This document shows positions 47,256 through 55,185 of a stretch of DNA of 64,000 nucleotides, piece by piece. The stretch comes from Bacillota bacterium (GTDB lineage Bacteria; Bacillota; Sulfobacillia; JAJZYS01; JAJZLH01): positions 85,879 through 149,878 of the forward strand of contig JAJZLY010000008.1 of NCBI GenBank assembly GCA_021850485.1, written 5' to 3'. The translations under genes were made by a program, and so were the position numbers. Position 1 is the first letter of the stretch; every line of letters begins with the position of its first letter. Below the pieces are notes generated by a model, which was given only the letters and a program-made list of their open reading frames with translations, was not told the origin of the DNA and ran no database searches.

Positions 47256-48089
47256 TCACTTGCCTTGCTCGAGAGCCAGGGCTGCTGCCTGCGCGTGCGG
47301 GTCCGCCACCGGCGACAGCACGCCGGTCAATTCCGCTGACCAGGCTCTAGCCACGTCGGCTGGCACCACCAGCCACTGGTCGCCGCTCGTGAAGTGCAAG
47401 ACGGCGCCTGGCACCACCTCGGCGCTCACGGCCGGACCCTCGCCCCACAGCCGCACCTCTGCGATCAAGGTGCTCCAAGGCAACGTGCCCGTGGTGTTGG
47501 CCCACACGCTTTCGGCGAAAAGCGGTGCCTTCAGCCATTGGCCGGCACTGCCCACCTGCGCCAAAAGCGCCACCGTGCTGGCCACGGCGGCGGAACTGCC
47601 GGATCCCGCTGCCACCTGCCAGCTGGCTACCACCTGGGCACCGCTCTCGGCCGTGGTGCCGACGCGCACGCCGCCCAACTGGTCGATCTCGGACGCCAGC
47701 GCCGGCAGAGGCATCACGGCGACCGGCACAGATGGCAGGCGGACTAATGCAGCGACCGTCTCGGCCAGCAGGCGGGTGCCACCGAAGGTATAGGCTCGGC
47801 CGATCTGCTGTGCCCCATAGCCGCTGAGCGTGACCCGGGTATCCGGCGGGATGATCAGCACGCTGGTGCGCCCGGCCTGATGGTTGACCAGCAACAAGAC
47901 GGCGGCCACCTGGACCACGCCACTTGGCCCTGGCGCCGGCAGCGTGCCGACCACCAGCACGGTGGGCGGCAGTGCAACTTTGGGCAGGTGGCTCAGTACA
48001 ATCAGGCCGCGGTGGATGGCAAACCCGGCGATCAGCATGATCACGGTCCCGATCAAAAGCCCCCGGCCCTGGCGGCGGCGCCGGCTCAT
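47256..48089 (-). CDS. LytR-CpsA-Psr-like membrane protein with degraded active site
   Basis: About 277 residues. A basic start and one membrane helix (about residues 10-30) precede an outside domain resembling LCP phosphotransferases. TSVLIIPPDTRVTLSGYG matches the usual SIPRDTxVxIPG, IGRAYTFGGTRLLAETVAALVRLPSVPVAVMPL matches NAAYxxGGxxLxxxTV, and IDQLGGVRV matches VDxLGGVxV. The catalytic arginine of the RDT motif is Pro and the Lys before NAAY is absent, so ligase activity is doubtful. The start ATG at 48089 overlaps the upstream gene's stop (ATGA); a 58-residue longer frame reads through that gene. Confidence 0.68.
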   Translation of the reverse strand: MSRRRRQGRGLLIGTVIMLIAGFAIHRGLIVLSHLPKVALPPTVLVVGTLPAPGPSGVVQVAAVLLLVNHQAGRTSVLIIPPDTRVTLSGYGAQQIGRAYTFGGTRLLAETVAALVRLPSVPVAVMPLPALASEIDQLGGVRVGTTAESGAQVVASWQVAAGSGSSAAVASTVALLAQVGSAGQWLKAPLFAESVWANTTGTLPWSTLIAEVRLWGEGPAVSAEVVPGAVLHFTSGDQWLVVPADVARAWSAELTGVLSPVADPHAQAAALALEQGK

Positions 48090-48634
48090 CGCTCCACCGC
48101 AGCCAAGGCTGCGAGCGCAGCACCAAGATCCGGGCCCACACCCACCTCGGCAAGCGTGCACTGGGCCACGGTGGTGGTGATCAGATCCAGTCGAGACAAG
48201 GGCGCCACCACCGCCAGGCGAAGCGGTACCACCTCTTGACCGTATTCCCGGTAGCGCCACCACTTGTGGCGGAGCACGGTGCCAGACTCTGTGCCCAGGT
48301 CCACCTCCACAGCCACTGGCATACCGCCCAGGTGGAGCAAGGCGTCCGGGTCGAGACTACGCGCACCGCCCGCTGGCGACCGATAGGGCAGGCGTGGCTC
48401 CACCGTCACCGCTTCGGGCGGGTGGCCGAGCGCCACCATGTCGACCAGCAGCTGGGCCACAGCCAGCTGATGCGCGAGCAGCCGGGGCAGGGGACCGCGA
48501 CACCACAGCCGATGCGATCTCCGATAGGTGAAGCCAGCCCTCTTCAGGTCCTGGCAAGAGGGGGCCCACCGCCCCAATTTGCGCCTTTGGCCAGCGCTGA
48601 TCAGCCCCAGTGCGGCCACTGCCTCAGGCACCAC
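48086..48634 (-). CDS. Replication-relaxation (Replic_Relax)-like protein
   Basis: 182 residues. The C-terminal half has the Replic_Relax pattern: SLDPDALLHLGGMPVAVEVD, GTESGTVLRHKWWRYREYG, then VVPLRLAVVAP. That is a nuclease-like beta-alpha core with conserved Asp, Glu and Lys (D..ExD..K). The N-terminal part contains YRRSHRLWCRGPLPRLLAHQLAV, resembling a winged-helix region. The family occurs on plasmids and integrative elements beside TraG/VirD4 genes, as here. Activity is not proven for the family. The GTG start overlaps the pump gene by 11 bases. Confidence 0.7.
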   Translation of the reverse strand: MVPEAVAALGLISAGQRRKLGRWAPSCQDLKRAGFTYRRSHRLWCRGPLPRLLAHQLAVAQLLVDMVALGHPPEAVTVEPRLPYRSPAGGARSLDPDALLHLGGMPVAVEVDLGTESGTVLRHKWWRYREYGQEVVPLRLAVVAPLSRLDLITTTVAQCTLAEVGVGPDLGAALAALAAVER

Positions 48635-50102
48635 GGGGTGTCGGCAACCTCACCAGCCGGGGGTCGAGCAGGCGGCCAGCCAATACCACCTGGACCAAGG
48701 CCAACCCACGCGGCAGTTGATGCACCAGTTCGGGCCGGAATTTGGGCTCCATGACCAGGGTGCGGCCTTTCACCAAGCCAGCGGCGTCCTCGGTTACCCG
48801 CACCCCCATCTTGGCTCCCAGCGTGTCCTTCAGGCGGAGCAGGTCCTCTCCCGACACGCCGCCCAACAGCACCCGGTTGCGACAGTTGGCCAGCACCGAC
48901 TGGGTGAGGGATTCCGGCAATTGGCCCAAGTTCTGATGCGCCAGCACAGCGCCTACCTGATCCTGGCGGGCCAGCTCGAGGAACTGGGCGAAGGAGCTGG
49001 TGGCGAAGGTCTGAAACTCGTCCACATACAAAAAGTGTGGCGCCCCCTTGGCCCGACCCAAGACAGCTTGCTGCAATCTGGCCAGGATATAGGCGCCGAA
49101 CAGCCTGCCGGCATCACCCAGCTGGCCGGCTGGCAAGGACACCACCAGCACCTCGCCGGCGGCCAAGATGCGATCCAACGGCAAGGCTTCGCTGCCGCTC
49201 ATCATCCGGCTGACCTCTGGGTGATCGGCCAGCGACTGCAAGGCGTTTCTCAGGCCCAAGGTGTACTCCCGTTGCGCCTTCACCGTCCACTGGGCGTACT
49301 CGCGCCGAAAGTAGGCCTTGACCGCCGGATCGGCGCAGCGCACCAGGACCTGACGGCGGACGTCTTCTTCCGCCAAAAACGCCTGCAAATCCGCCAAACC
49401 GGCGTGTTCATCAGGCACTGCCTTCACGGCCAGCACCGCCTGGCGCAGCAAGGTGCGACCCAGCGTGCGAAAGAAGCTGTCCGTGCTGGGAAAGAGCTTG
49501 TCCACAGCTTCCACCATCGCCCCAGCGGCCTGGTCGGGCTCGCCGGCCAGCGGGTTGAATGTGTCGGCAAAGCCCGGGCCCAGGGCGTAGACCGCTCTCC
49601 CCAGCCGCCTGGCTTCGGCTGCAGTTGCGGCCGCCAGGTCGCCCTTCGGGTCGATCACGGTGATCCCCACTGGCCGTCTCAGGTCCTGGCGGATGAGCGG
49701 TTGCAGCACACTTGCGGTCTTGCCCGAGCCGGTCGGTCCCAGGACATGCAGGTGCAGATAGCGGTCGTCCCGGGAAATCAGCACGCGGCTGCGCATCCAG
49801 CCACTGGTGCCAATCACCGCCGGATAGTCTTGATCCACTACGAAGCGGCTGCGCACCGACTGCCAGATCCACAGGGCCACCGAAACCTCGGCCAAAAAAG
49901 AGGCCGCAAGCCACCAGCCACCGGCGGCCTGTACCCCGGACAGCACCGGGACCACGACCCCGCCGAATAAGAACAAGATGCCAAGTCCATAGCGCAGGTG
50001 GAGCGAGCGGGCCAGTGGTGAACGCCAAAAACCGACCACCGCCACGGTGCCGAAGATCAGTGCCAGCTGCCACGGCCAGGGCTGGCTGTACGCCAAGATC
50101 AA
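48624..50102 (-). CDS. VirD4/TraG-like DNA-translocating ATPase
   Basis: 492 residues from the first ordinary start (TTG 50102). Membrane helices lie near the N-terminus (WQLALIFGTVAVVGF, LGILFLFGGVVVPV, WWLAASFLAEVSVALWIW). The motor domain has Walker A VLGPTGSGKTASVLQPLI, IDPKGDLAAA, Walker B FLYVDEFQTF and a final VLAHQNLGQLPESL (arginine/sensor region). Coupling proteins of this type pump DNA through conjugation pores, but no relaxase, VirB4 or pore gene is in the window. The frame is open 20 codons further upstream with another hydrophobic stretch (see findings on the start). Confidence 0.85.
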   Translation of the reverse strand: MILAYSQPWPWQLALIFGTVAVVGFWRSPLARSLHLRYGLGILFLFGGVVVPVLSGVQAAGGWWLAASFLAEVSVALWIWQSVRSRFVVDQDYPAVIGTSGWMRSRVLISRDDRYLHLHVLGPTGSGKTASVLQPLIRQDLRRPVGITVIDPKGDLAAATAAEARRLGRAVYALGPGFADTFNPLAGEPDQAAGAMVEAVDKLFPSTDSFFRTLGRTLLRQAVLAVKAVPDEHAGLADLQAFLAEEDVRRQVLVRCADPAVKAYFRREYAQWTVKAQREYTLGLRNALQSLADHPEVSRMMSGSEALPLDRILAAGEVLVVSLPAGQLGDAGRLFGAYILARLQQAVLGRAKGAPHFLYVDEFQTFATSSFAQFLELARQDQVGAVLAHQNLGQLPESLTQSVLANCRNRVLLGGVSGEDLLRLKDTLGAKMGVRVTEDAAGLVKGRTLVMEPKFRPELVHQLPRGLALVQVVLAGRLLDPRLVRLPTPRGA

Positions 50103-50174
50103 GTTGACGAATCCCAGTCCGATCGCCCACGGGCCGATGAGGCGGGCCGTCAGGCTCTTAATGCATGTTCCCTC

Positions 50175-52424
50175 CTAGTGCCGGATCTTCACCCGGGCGT
50201 CTTGGGCTGGTTCCAAGACGCTGGCACCGGCTGCCGCCAGGGCGTCGCGCTCCCAGGGATGACAGGTCAGCACCACCACCTGGCGATGGGCAGAAATCTC
50301 CGCCAGTGCCGTGACCAAACGGGCGTGGCGCTCGGGGTCGAGGTGGGCGGCGGGCTCGTCGACGATCAGGGGCACGGTTTCATCGGCAAACACCAGTTCG
50401 CAAAGGGCCAGCCGCAGGCTCAGGTAGGCCAGGTCCTGGGTGCCTTGGGACAACTCCTCAGGCGCGCGCAGGGCGATTTCTCCGGGCCCCGAGATGCGGG
50501 GATCGCCACTGTCTTGCAGTGTGGCCTGATTGTACCGCCCGCCGCTCAGCCGCTCCAGCCACCTGCCCATCCGGGCCGCCAGCTCCGGTCCCATCTGGCG
50601 GTGAAACTCGGCGCCGACCTCACTCAGCACCAGTTGGGCCAGGGCGAGGGCCTGGCGTTCGTGCTGCCGGCGGCCGACCAGGGCATCTGCCCGCCGAAAG
50701 GCGGCCTCCAGCTCAGGCAACTCGGTCGGTTCGCCCAACCGCCGGCGCAGGGCTTGGGCCAGGGCCTGACTGGTCACCTGACTGGCCTGCAGGGCGGCCT
50801 CCAGGCGCTGCACCTCGCGGTCTTGGGCGGCCAGGTCTCCCGCCTCGGCCGTGTCTGCCCCGTCTTGCCAGGCGACCAGCGTCGACTCAGGCAGATCGAG
50901 CAGCCGATTGTGGGCCTGCCTGGCGGCCACCAGCTGTTGTTGCAGTTCGCCCAAGCGGTTGCGTTTGGCCGCCAGTTCGCCGAGGTCTGTGCCCTCGCCC
51001 AGTCCCGCCATCAGGCGGGCCAGATCCGCCTCGGTTCGATTCGCCTGCTCGAGTCGAGTCTGGGCCGACGCCTCCAGCCGATCTGCCTCTGCCGCCCACT
51101 CCTGCTGCGCCAGCTGCTGTTGGCGCCAGCTTGCCCAGGCGGCTTCTACGCGCCGCACCAGCTCCAAGCTCAGCACTGACTCGCCAGCCTCTTGGGCCAG
51201 GGCAGACCGCCGGCTGGAGTCGCCGTGGGCGGCGCGCTTCAGCCGCAGCGCCAAGACGCAAGCTGCTATTGCAGCCACGAGCGCTACGCCGCCAGCCGCT
51301 GGCTGACCCGTGGCGAACAGGGCGGCCGCTGCTACCACCAGCACACCACTCGCCAGCCAAGGCCACCAGGTGACCTTTTGGCTCTGAACCGGCTGGCTCT
51401 TGTTCATCTCCTGCCACGCCCGGTCCACCCAGTCGGCGGCGATGGTCGGCGCTGGGCTAGCGGCCGCCGCCTGCGCACGCAGGGCCTCAGCGCGCTCCAT
51501 CTCCTGGTGGGCGCTCGTTTGCGCGGCGGTGATCGCTTCTTTGAGGCCGCGTGCCGCCTGCGGGTCGACCTGGGCCAAGGCCGCCAGCGGCTTGATCTCT
51601 TGCTCCAACCGCTCGATCTGGGCGCTGCTTTCGGCAAGTTCGGCGATCCGGCGCTGCGCCGTCCAGCGCCGGATGGCCGCCTGCTGGCGTCTCGCCTGCG
51701 CCAGGGCCTCGGTCTGCGCCAGAGCTGCCTGCTCTGCAGCCTGCTGGGCCGCTTGGTCGACCAGCGTGCTCTGGCGGCGCTCGGTCAGCACCCGGATTTC
51801 ATCCTCCAGTCGCTGGCGGCTGGCGATGGCCTGACCGATCTTGGTCTGGCGGGCCTGGTCGGTCTTTCCGACCTCGCCCAGCTGCGTCTCGATCAGCTCC
51901 ACCGCCCGTTTGACCGACACCGTCTCATCGCCACTGCTGGTCAGGTTCGAAGCGCGTTCGTGCAGGGCTTGTGTGTCGATGGCGCCGGTGGGCAGGTCGG
52001 AGATCAGGACGCTGGCCCGAAACATCTGGGCTGAGATCCCCGCCAGCAACTCCAGGGCGACCGCCGCTCGCTCGCCGTTTGGCTGCAGATCCTGGCCGGT
52101 GGCCAGGTCGGTGACCCTCAGATCGTCCTTGCGGCTGGCCAGGCGGCGGACTATGGCCAGACGCTGGCCGCTGGCCAAGACCACGTCCACTGCCACCGTG
52201 AAGTCTCCGCCTGCCCACGGCTTCAGACGGCTCACTTCAGGCCGGGCCCTGAGTCGGCTTCCATTCGCTTCCTGGGCACCGTACAGGGCGGCAAAAATCA
52301 CCTCTGCCAGTGTGCTCTTGCCGCTCTCGTTGGCTCCGTGCACCACGCAAAGATGCTCCGGCAGCGTCAACTCCAGCGTCTCGAACAGCCCGAAGCCACG
52401 GGCCCGCACCTTTTCAATAATCAC
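50175..52424 (-). CDS. YhaN/SbcC-like AAA ATPase with central membrane helices
   Basis: About 749 residues. Walker A HGANESGKST at residues 29-38; long coiled coils rich in Gln, Ala and Arg; in the middle two hydrophobic helices (WWPWLASGVLVVAAAALFAT and GGVALVAAIAACVLAL), as in Bacillus YhaN. A C-terminal ATPase half carries GGRYNQATL, LSQGTQDLAYLSLRLAL (signature) and LIVDEPAAHLDPER (Walker B). It would form a membrane-bound Rad50-like clamp with the YhaO-like nuclease. The GTG at 52424 overlaps that gene's stop by 11 bases. It is shorter than typical YhaN. Confidence 0.85.
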   Translation of the reverse strand: MIIEKVRARGFGLFETLELTLPEHLCVVHGANESGKSTLAEVIFAALYGAQEANGSRLRARPEVSRLKPWAGGDFTVAVDVVLASGQRLAIVRRLASRKDDLRVTDLATGQDLQPNGERAAVALELLAGISAQMFRASVLISDLPTGAIDTQALHERASNLTSSGDETVSVKRAVELIETQLGEVGKTDQARQTKIGQAIASRQRLEDEIRVLTERRQSTLVDQAAQQAAEQAALAQTEALAQARRQQAAIRRWTAQRRIAELAESSAQIERLEQEIKPLAALAQVDPQAARGLKEAITAAQTSAHQEMERAEALRAQAAAASPAPTIAADWVDRAWQEMNKSQPVQSQKVTWWPWLASGVLVVAAAALFATGQPAAGGVALVAAIAACVLALRLKRAAHGDSSRRSALAQEAGESVLSLELVRRVEAAWASWRQQQLAQQEWAAEADRLEASAQTRLEQANRTEADLARLMAGLGEGTDLGELAAKRNRLGELQQQLVAARQAHNRLLDLPESTLVAWQDGADTAEAGDLAAQDREVQRLEAALQASQVTSQALAQALRRRLGEPTELPELEAAFRRADALVGRRQHERQALALAQLVLSEVGAEFHRQMGPELAARMGRWLERLSGGRYNQATLQDSGDPRISGPGEIALRAPEELSQGTQDLAYLSLRLALCELVFADETVPLIVDEPAAHLDPERHARLVTALAEISAHRQVVVLTCHPWERDALAAAGASVLEPAQDARVKIRH

Positions 52425-53496
52425 TGGCCCGCCTCCCCTCCAGTGCGGCCAGACCGATGCGCAAGGCATCCGCCAGCAGCTGGCGTTGGGCCTCGTCTGC
52501 CTGCTCCATCTGAGCCATGATCCGGCCAGCGAAGCGCCCGCGCACCGTGAACTGATCGGTGAGATCGACCGGTGGCAGCCGCAGGTCGCGCACCTCGCAG
52601 TGCAGCCAGCCGCTGGCGAGCTCTCCTTGCCAGCGTCCGACCGGCCACCCGTCTTGGGCTGCCGGGCCGACCAGTTCCACCCGCAGCAAAGTCGTCTCCG
52701 GGTCCCACTCCCGTATGCGCACCGCGAGTTCGTCCAGGGCCTGCTGGTCGGTGCGAGCCGCCAGATCGACCGTCATGGTTTCGTACCGGCAGCGGGCCAG
52801 TGGTAATGATCGCCACTGCTTTTGCCGGGTCTTCAGGTCCAGATCCACGACCAGCGCACCGTGCACACCGGGCTCGTCGAAGCCAAGCGGCTCCAGCGAC
52901 CCAGCATAGGCACCGAGGTCAGCGATCGGCATCGGTTTATGGATGTGTCCGACCGCTGCCCAGATGGCGCCCAATTCAGCGAGCCGGGTGCGGGTGAAGG
53001 GCGCATAGTCGCTGTCTCCCGGCAACTTGTCACAGTCGCCGTGAAAGACCACGATGTCCGGCCTTTGGCCTGAGGGGAAATCTGCCAGCGGGTCGGAAGG
53101 TTCGTGTTCGGCCAGAAAGCCGCGGCCCCAGATGGCGGCATCAGCCACCCTGTGACTTTGCCAGGCGCCGCCAAAAACCACCACGTTGTCCGGTCGCTCC
53201 AGCTTCCAGAAGCTGGCTGCCTCCCAGGGGTCGTGGTTGCCAGGGGCGATCAACACGGGCACAGGAGTGAGCGAGGCCAGCAGGTCGAGCACCCACTTCA
53301 CCGTGCCAAGCCGGGTGCTGCGCCGCTCGAACACGTCACCGGGCAGCAACAAGGCATCCGCCTGTAGATCGCGCACCAACTCGATCAACCGCTGGAAGGT
53401 TGCGATCTGGTCCTGGCGCCGGCGTTTGCCCAACTCGTCGTCCAAGGTGGCAAAGGGACTATCCAGATGCATGTCGGAGGCCTGCACAAGGCGCAT
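52414..53496 (-). CDS. YhaO/SbcD-like metallophosphoesterase (DNA exonuclease)
   Basis: 360 residues. Calcineurin-like phosphoesterase with the metal motifs SDMHLDSPFATLDDE (DxH), LLPGDVFERRS (GD), APGNHDPWE (GNHD), VVFHGDCD (GD) and VGHIHKP (GHxH), in the order of Mre11/SbcD. The C-terminal capping domain begins about residue 240. It is probably a double-strand-dependent nuclease driven by the ATPase encoded next. This is the first gene of the leftward run and is divergent from panD, 162 bases away. Confidence 0.87.
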   Translation of the reverse strand: MRLVQASDMHLDSPFATLDDELGKRRRQDQIATFQRLIELVRDLQADALLLPGDVFERRSTRLGTVKWVLDLLASLTPVPVLIAPGNHDPWEAASFWKLERPDNVVVFGGAWQSHRVADAAIWGRGFLAEHEPSDPLADFPSGQRPDIVVFHGDCDKLPGDSDYAPFTRTRLAELGAIWAAVGHIHKPMPIADLGAYAGSLEPLGFDEPGVHGALVVDLDLKTRQKQWRSLPLARCRYETMTVDLAARTDQQALDELAVRIREWDPETTLLRVELVGPAAQDGWPVGRWQGELASGWLHCEVRDLRLPPVDLTDQFTVRGRFAGRIMAQMEQADEAQRQLLADALRIGLAALEGRRASDY

Positions 53497-53658
53497 CGTA
53501 TGGGCCCTCGCCCGTCCCTCCGTTTCGCTCAGGTCAAGTCCGCTGATCTTTCCCCAAGCCAGAGGACGCTACCTGCCGGGCTTGACTCGCCAGAGTGGCT
53601 GGCCCACGCTGAAGGCGAATGAGAGCCTGGCCACGGGCCAGCAGAGGAGGACCGGGCG

Positions 53659-54048
53659 TTGTTCATCCCGATGCTGAAGGCGAAACTGCATCGACTGACC
53701 GTGACTCAGGCAGACCTCAACTATGTGGGCAGTATCACGCTTGACCAGAAGCTTCTGGACGCCTCGGGTATCCGGCCCTATGAGCTCGTGACCATCACCA
53801 GCGTCGAAAACGGCACCTTCTGGCAGACGTACGTCATCGCCGGCCCCCGCGGGTCGGGCACGGTTTGCCTGAACGGATCGTCTGCCCGCTGGTTCGCGCC
53901 TGGCGACACCATCATCGTCATGGCCTACAACCAGTACAGTGAAGACGATCTGAAGCACTACCAACCAAAAGTGGTGTACGTGGACGAAAAAAACCAGGTC
54001 ACCCGAGTCAGTGTCGACGAGACGCCGTTCACGGTGTTTAAGCCCTAG
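53659..54048 (+). CDS. panD: Aspartate 1-decarboxylase
   Basis: 129 residues, PanD makes beta-alanine for pantothenate. The pro-enzyme self-cleaves between Gly24 and Ser25 (YVGSITLD), leaving a pyruvoyl group, the same numbering as E. coli when the TTG at 53659 is used. GAGGAGG lies 8 bases before that TTG, while the ATG four codons later is 20 bases away. Other conserved parts are KLHRLTVTQADLNY and NGSSARWFAPGDTIIVMAY. panB and panC are not nearby. Confidence 0.95.
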   Translation: MFIPMLKAKLHRLTVTQADLNYVGSITLDQKLLDASGIRPYELVTITSVENGTFWQTYVIAGPRGSGTVCLNGSSARWFAPGDTIIVMAYNQYSEDDLKHYQPKVVYVDEKNQVTRVSVDETPFTVFKP

Positions 54049-54125
54049 GCTCGGCACAGATCAGCCATCAGCGCAAGTCGCATGGTTTGTCCGATGGCAC
54101 GACGGCAGCGGCGGACCGCCTTTCT

Positions 54126-54163
54126 GCGGCACAGAGAGCTGGGTCGCGATGACCCTGTGCCGC
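54126..54163. repeat. Long inverted repeat between convergent panD and PIN gene
   Basis: GCGGCACAG (54126-54134) and its exact complement CTGTGCCGC (54155-54163); inside it GGGTC (54141-54145) pairs with GACCC (54151-54155). The two stems share a base and suit a single bulged hairpin. With no T-run it may be a bidirectional transcription barrier or a structured 3' end. Confidence 0.45.
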
Positions 54164-54199
54164 TGGGCTCAACGTAGCTCAGTCGCTGACGGCGTCGAG

Positions 54200-54634
54200 C
54201 TAGCCCCGTGAGTGATACAGATCGAAAAAGGCTCTCGGGCTGAGCACCGACACCGCTCCACATAGAGCCACCGGAAAGTGTCGGAGGTTCCCGGTGACCA
54301 GCACTGCCGGAGGGGTGACTGCGGCTGCAACCTCGAGAAACTTGCAGTCTGCAAGGTCCGGGAGCCGCCGGGCCAAGGGCCGGGCAGCTACGGTCAGGGC
54401 GTTGTACTCCAATGCCTCCAGCACGACGCCAACCAGTGTCTGATCGAAGCGGAATGCCGGCCTACCAAGCACGTCACGGTATTCCAAGAGGATGCGGGCA
54501 TCCACAGCAATTTGCTGACGGCCGCTCAGGATGGACCCCAGCAGCATGGCGGGCATGCTATCGGCCTTGAGCAATGCAGACACGATCACGTTGGTGTCAA
54601 CGACGATGAAGGGGCTCGGCGCCAGAGACTTCAT
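54200..54634 (-). CDS. PIN-domain toxin (VapC-like), second module
   Basis: 144 residues. PIN fold: FIVVDTNVIVSALL (first Asp), ILLEYRDVL (Glu) and LPDLADCKFLEVAAAV (Asp pair), of the PF13470-like subgroup common in Bacillota and Cyanobacteria. Overlaps the upstream antitoxin by 4 bases (ATGA). It probably acts as an RNase when free; its target is unknown. Confidence 0.82.
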   Translation of the reverse strand: MKSLAPSPFIVVDTNVIVSALLKADSMPAMLLGSILSGRQQIAVDARILLEYRDVLGRPAFRFDQTLVGVVLEALEYNALTVAARPLARRLPDLADCKFLEVAAAVTPPAVLVTGNLRHFPVALCGAVSVLSPRAFFDLYHSRG

Positions 54635-54921
54635 TCGGTAATCGGTCGCTCGCGCCGCGCCGCAGCAATCTCGGACAATACCTGCTGATCGTTCATGCGA
54701 TCCGCGCCCTGGCTCGCACTTCGCGTCTGCAGTTCAACCATGGCCAAGACCGCACGCGCCTGGCGCTGGGCACGTAGCATCAGGTCAAGCGACTCTGGGG
54801 TGACCGCTGTCAGGAGCGCCACCGGCGTCCCACCTGAGGTGATAACGGCGTCAGCATTGCCCAGGTCTTTCAGAATCTGAGCCGATCGACTCCTCAGGTC
54901 ACGGATGGTGACAAATCGCAC
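54631..54921 (-). CDS. Phd/YefM-like antitoxin, second module
   Basis: About 96 residues, MRFVTIRDLRSRSAQILKDLG then ADAVITSGGTPVALLTAV, the Phd/YefM N-terminal DNA-binding fold, with a helical C-terminal toxin-binding part ending ERPITE. The start is the GTG at 54921 with AGGGGG 7 bases upstream; a longer reading to 54966 lacks one. Likely self-repressing with the toxin encoded next. Confidence 0.78.
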   Translation of the reverse strand: MRFVTIRDLRSRSAQILKDLGNADAVITSGGTPVALLTAVTPESLDLMLRAQRQARAVLAMVELQTRSASQGADRMNDQQVLSEIAAARRERPITE

Positions 54922-55185
54922 ACGAACACCCCCTGGCATACATTTCGCGACATTATCGTAGCACACTTCTGTTCCGTATCGGCCCGCTTACGCTCCACGT
55001 CAGGTTGGCACGAGCGCTACCAAGCGCGGCGCTGGACCCTAACGACGGCCGACGGCACGCTGCTCATCGAACATGACTCGAAGGAACGTGAAGGAACCCA
55101 CGGCCCAACTTTTCGAGTCTTAGTTCATGATAGAGATTGCACGACCCCTTCACCGTGTCCTCAGTAGAAAGGTCGGTTACACGAA

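Noticed and set aside
47256-48263. Longer start for the LCP-like gene with a Gly/His/Cys-rich N-terminus
   Set aside because: The extension lies wholly inside the Replic_Relax-like gene and the ATG at 48089 gives a normal basic start plus membrane helix.
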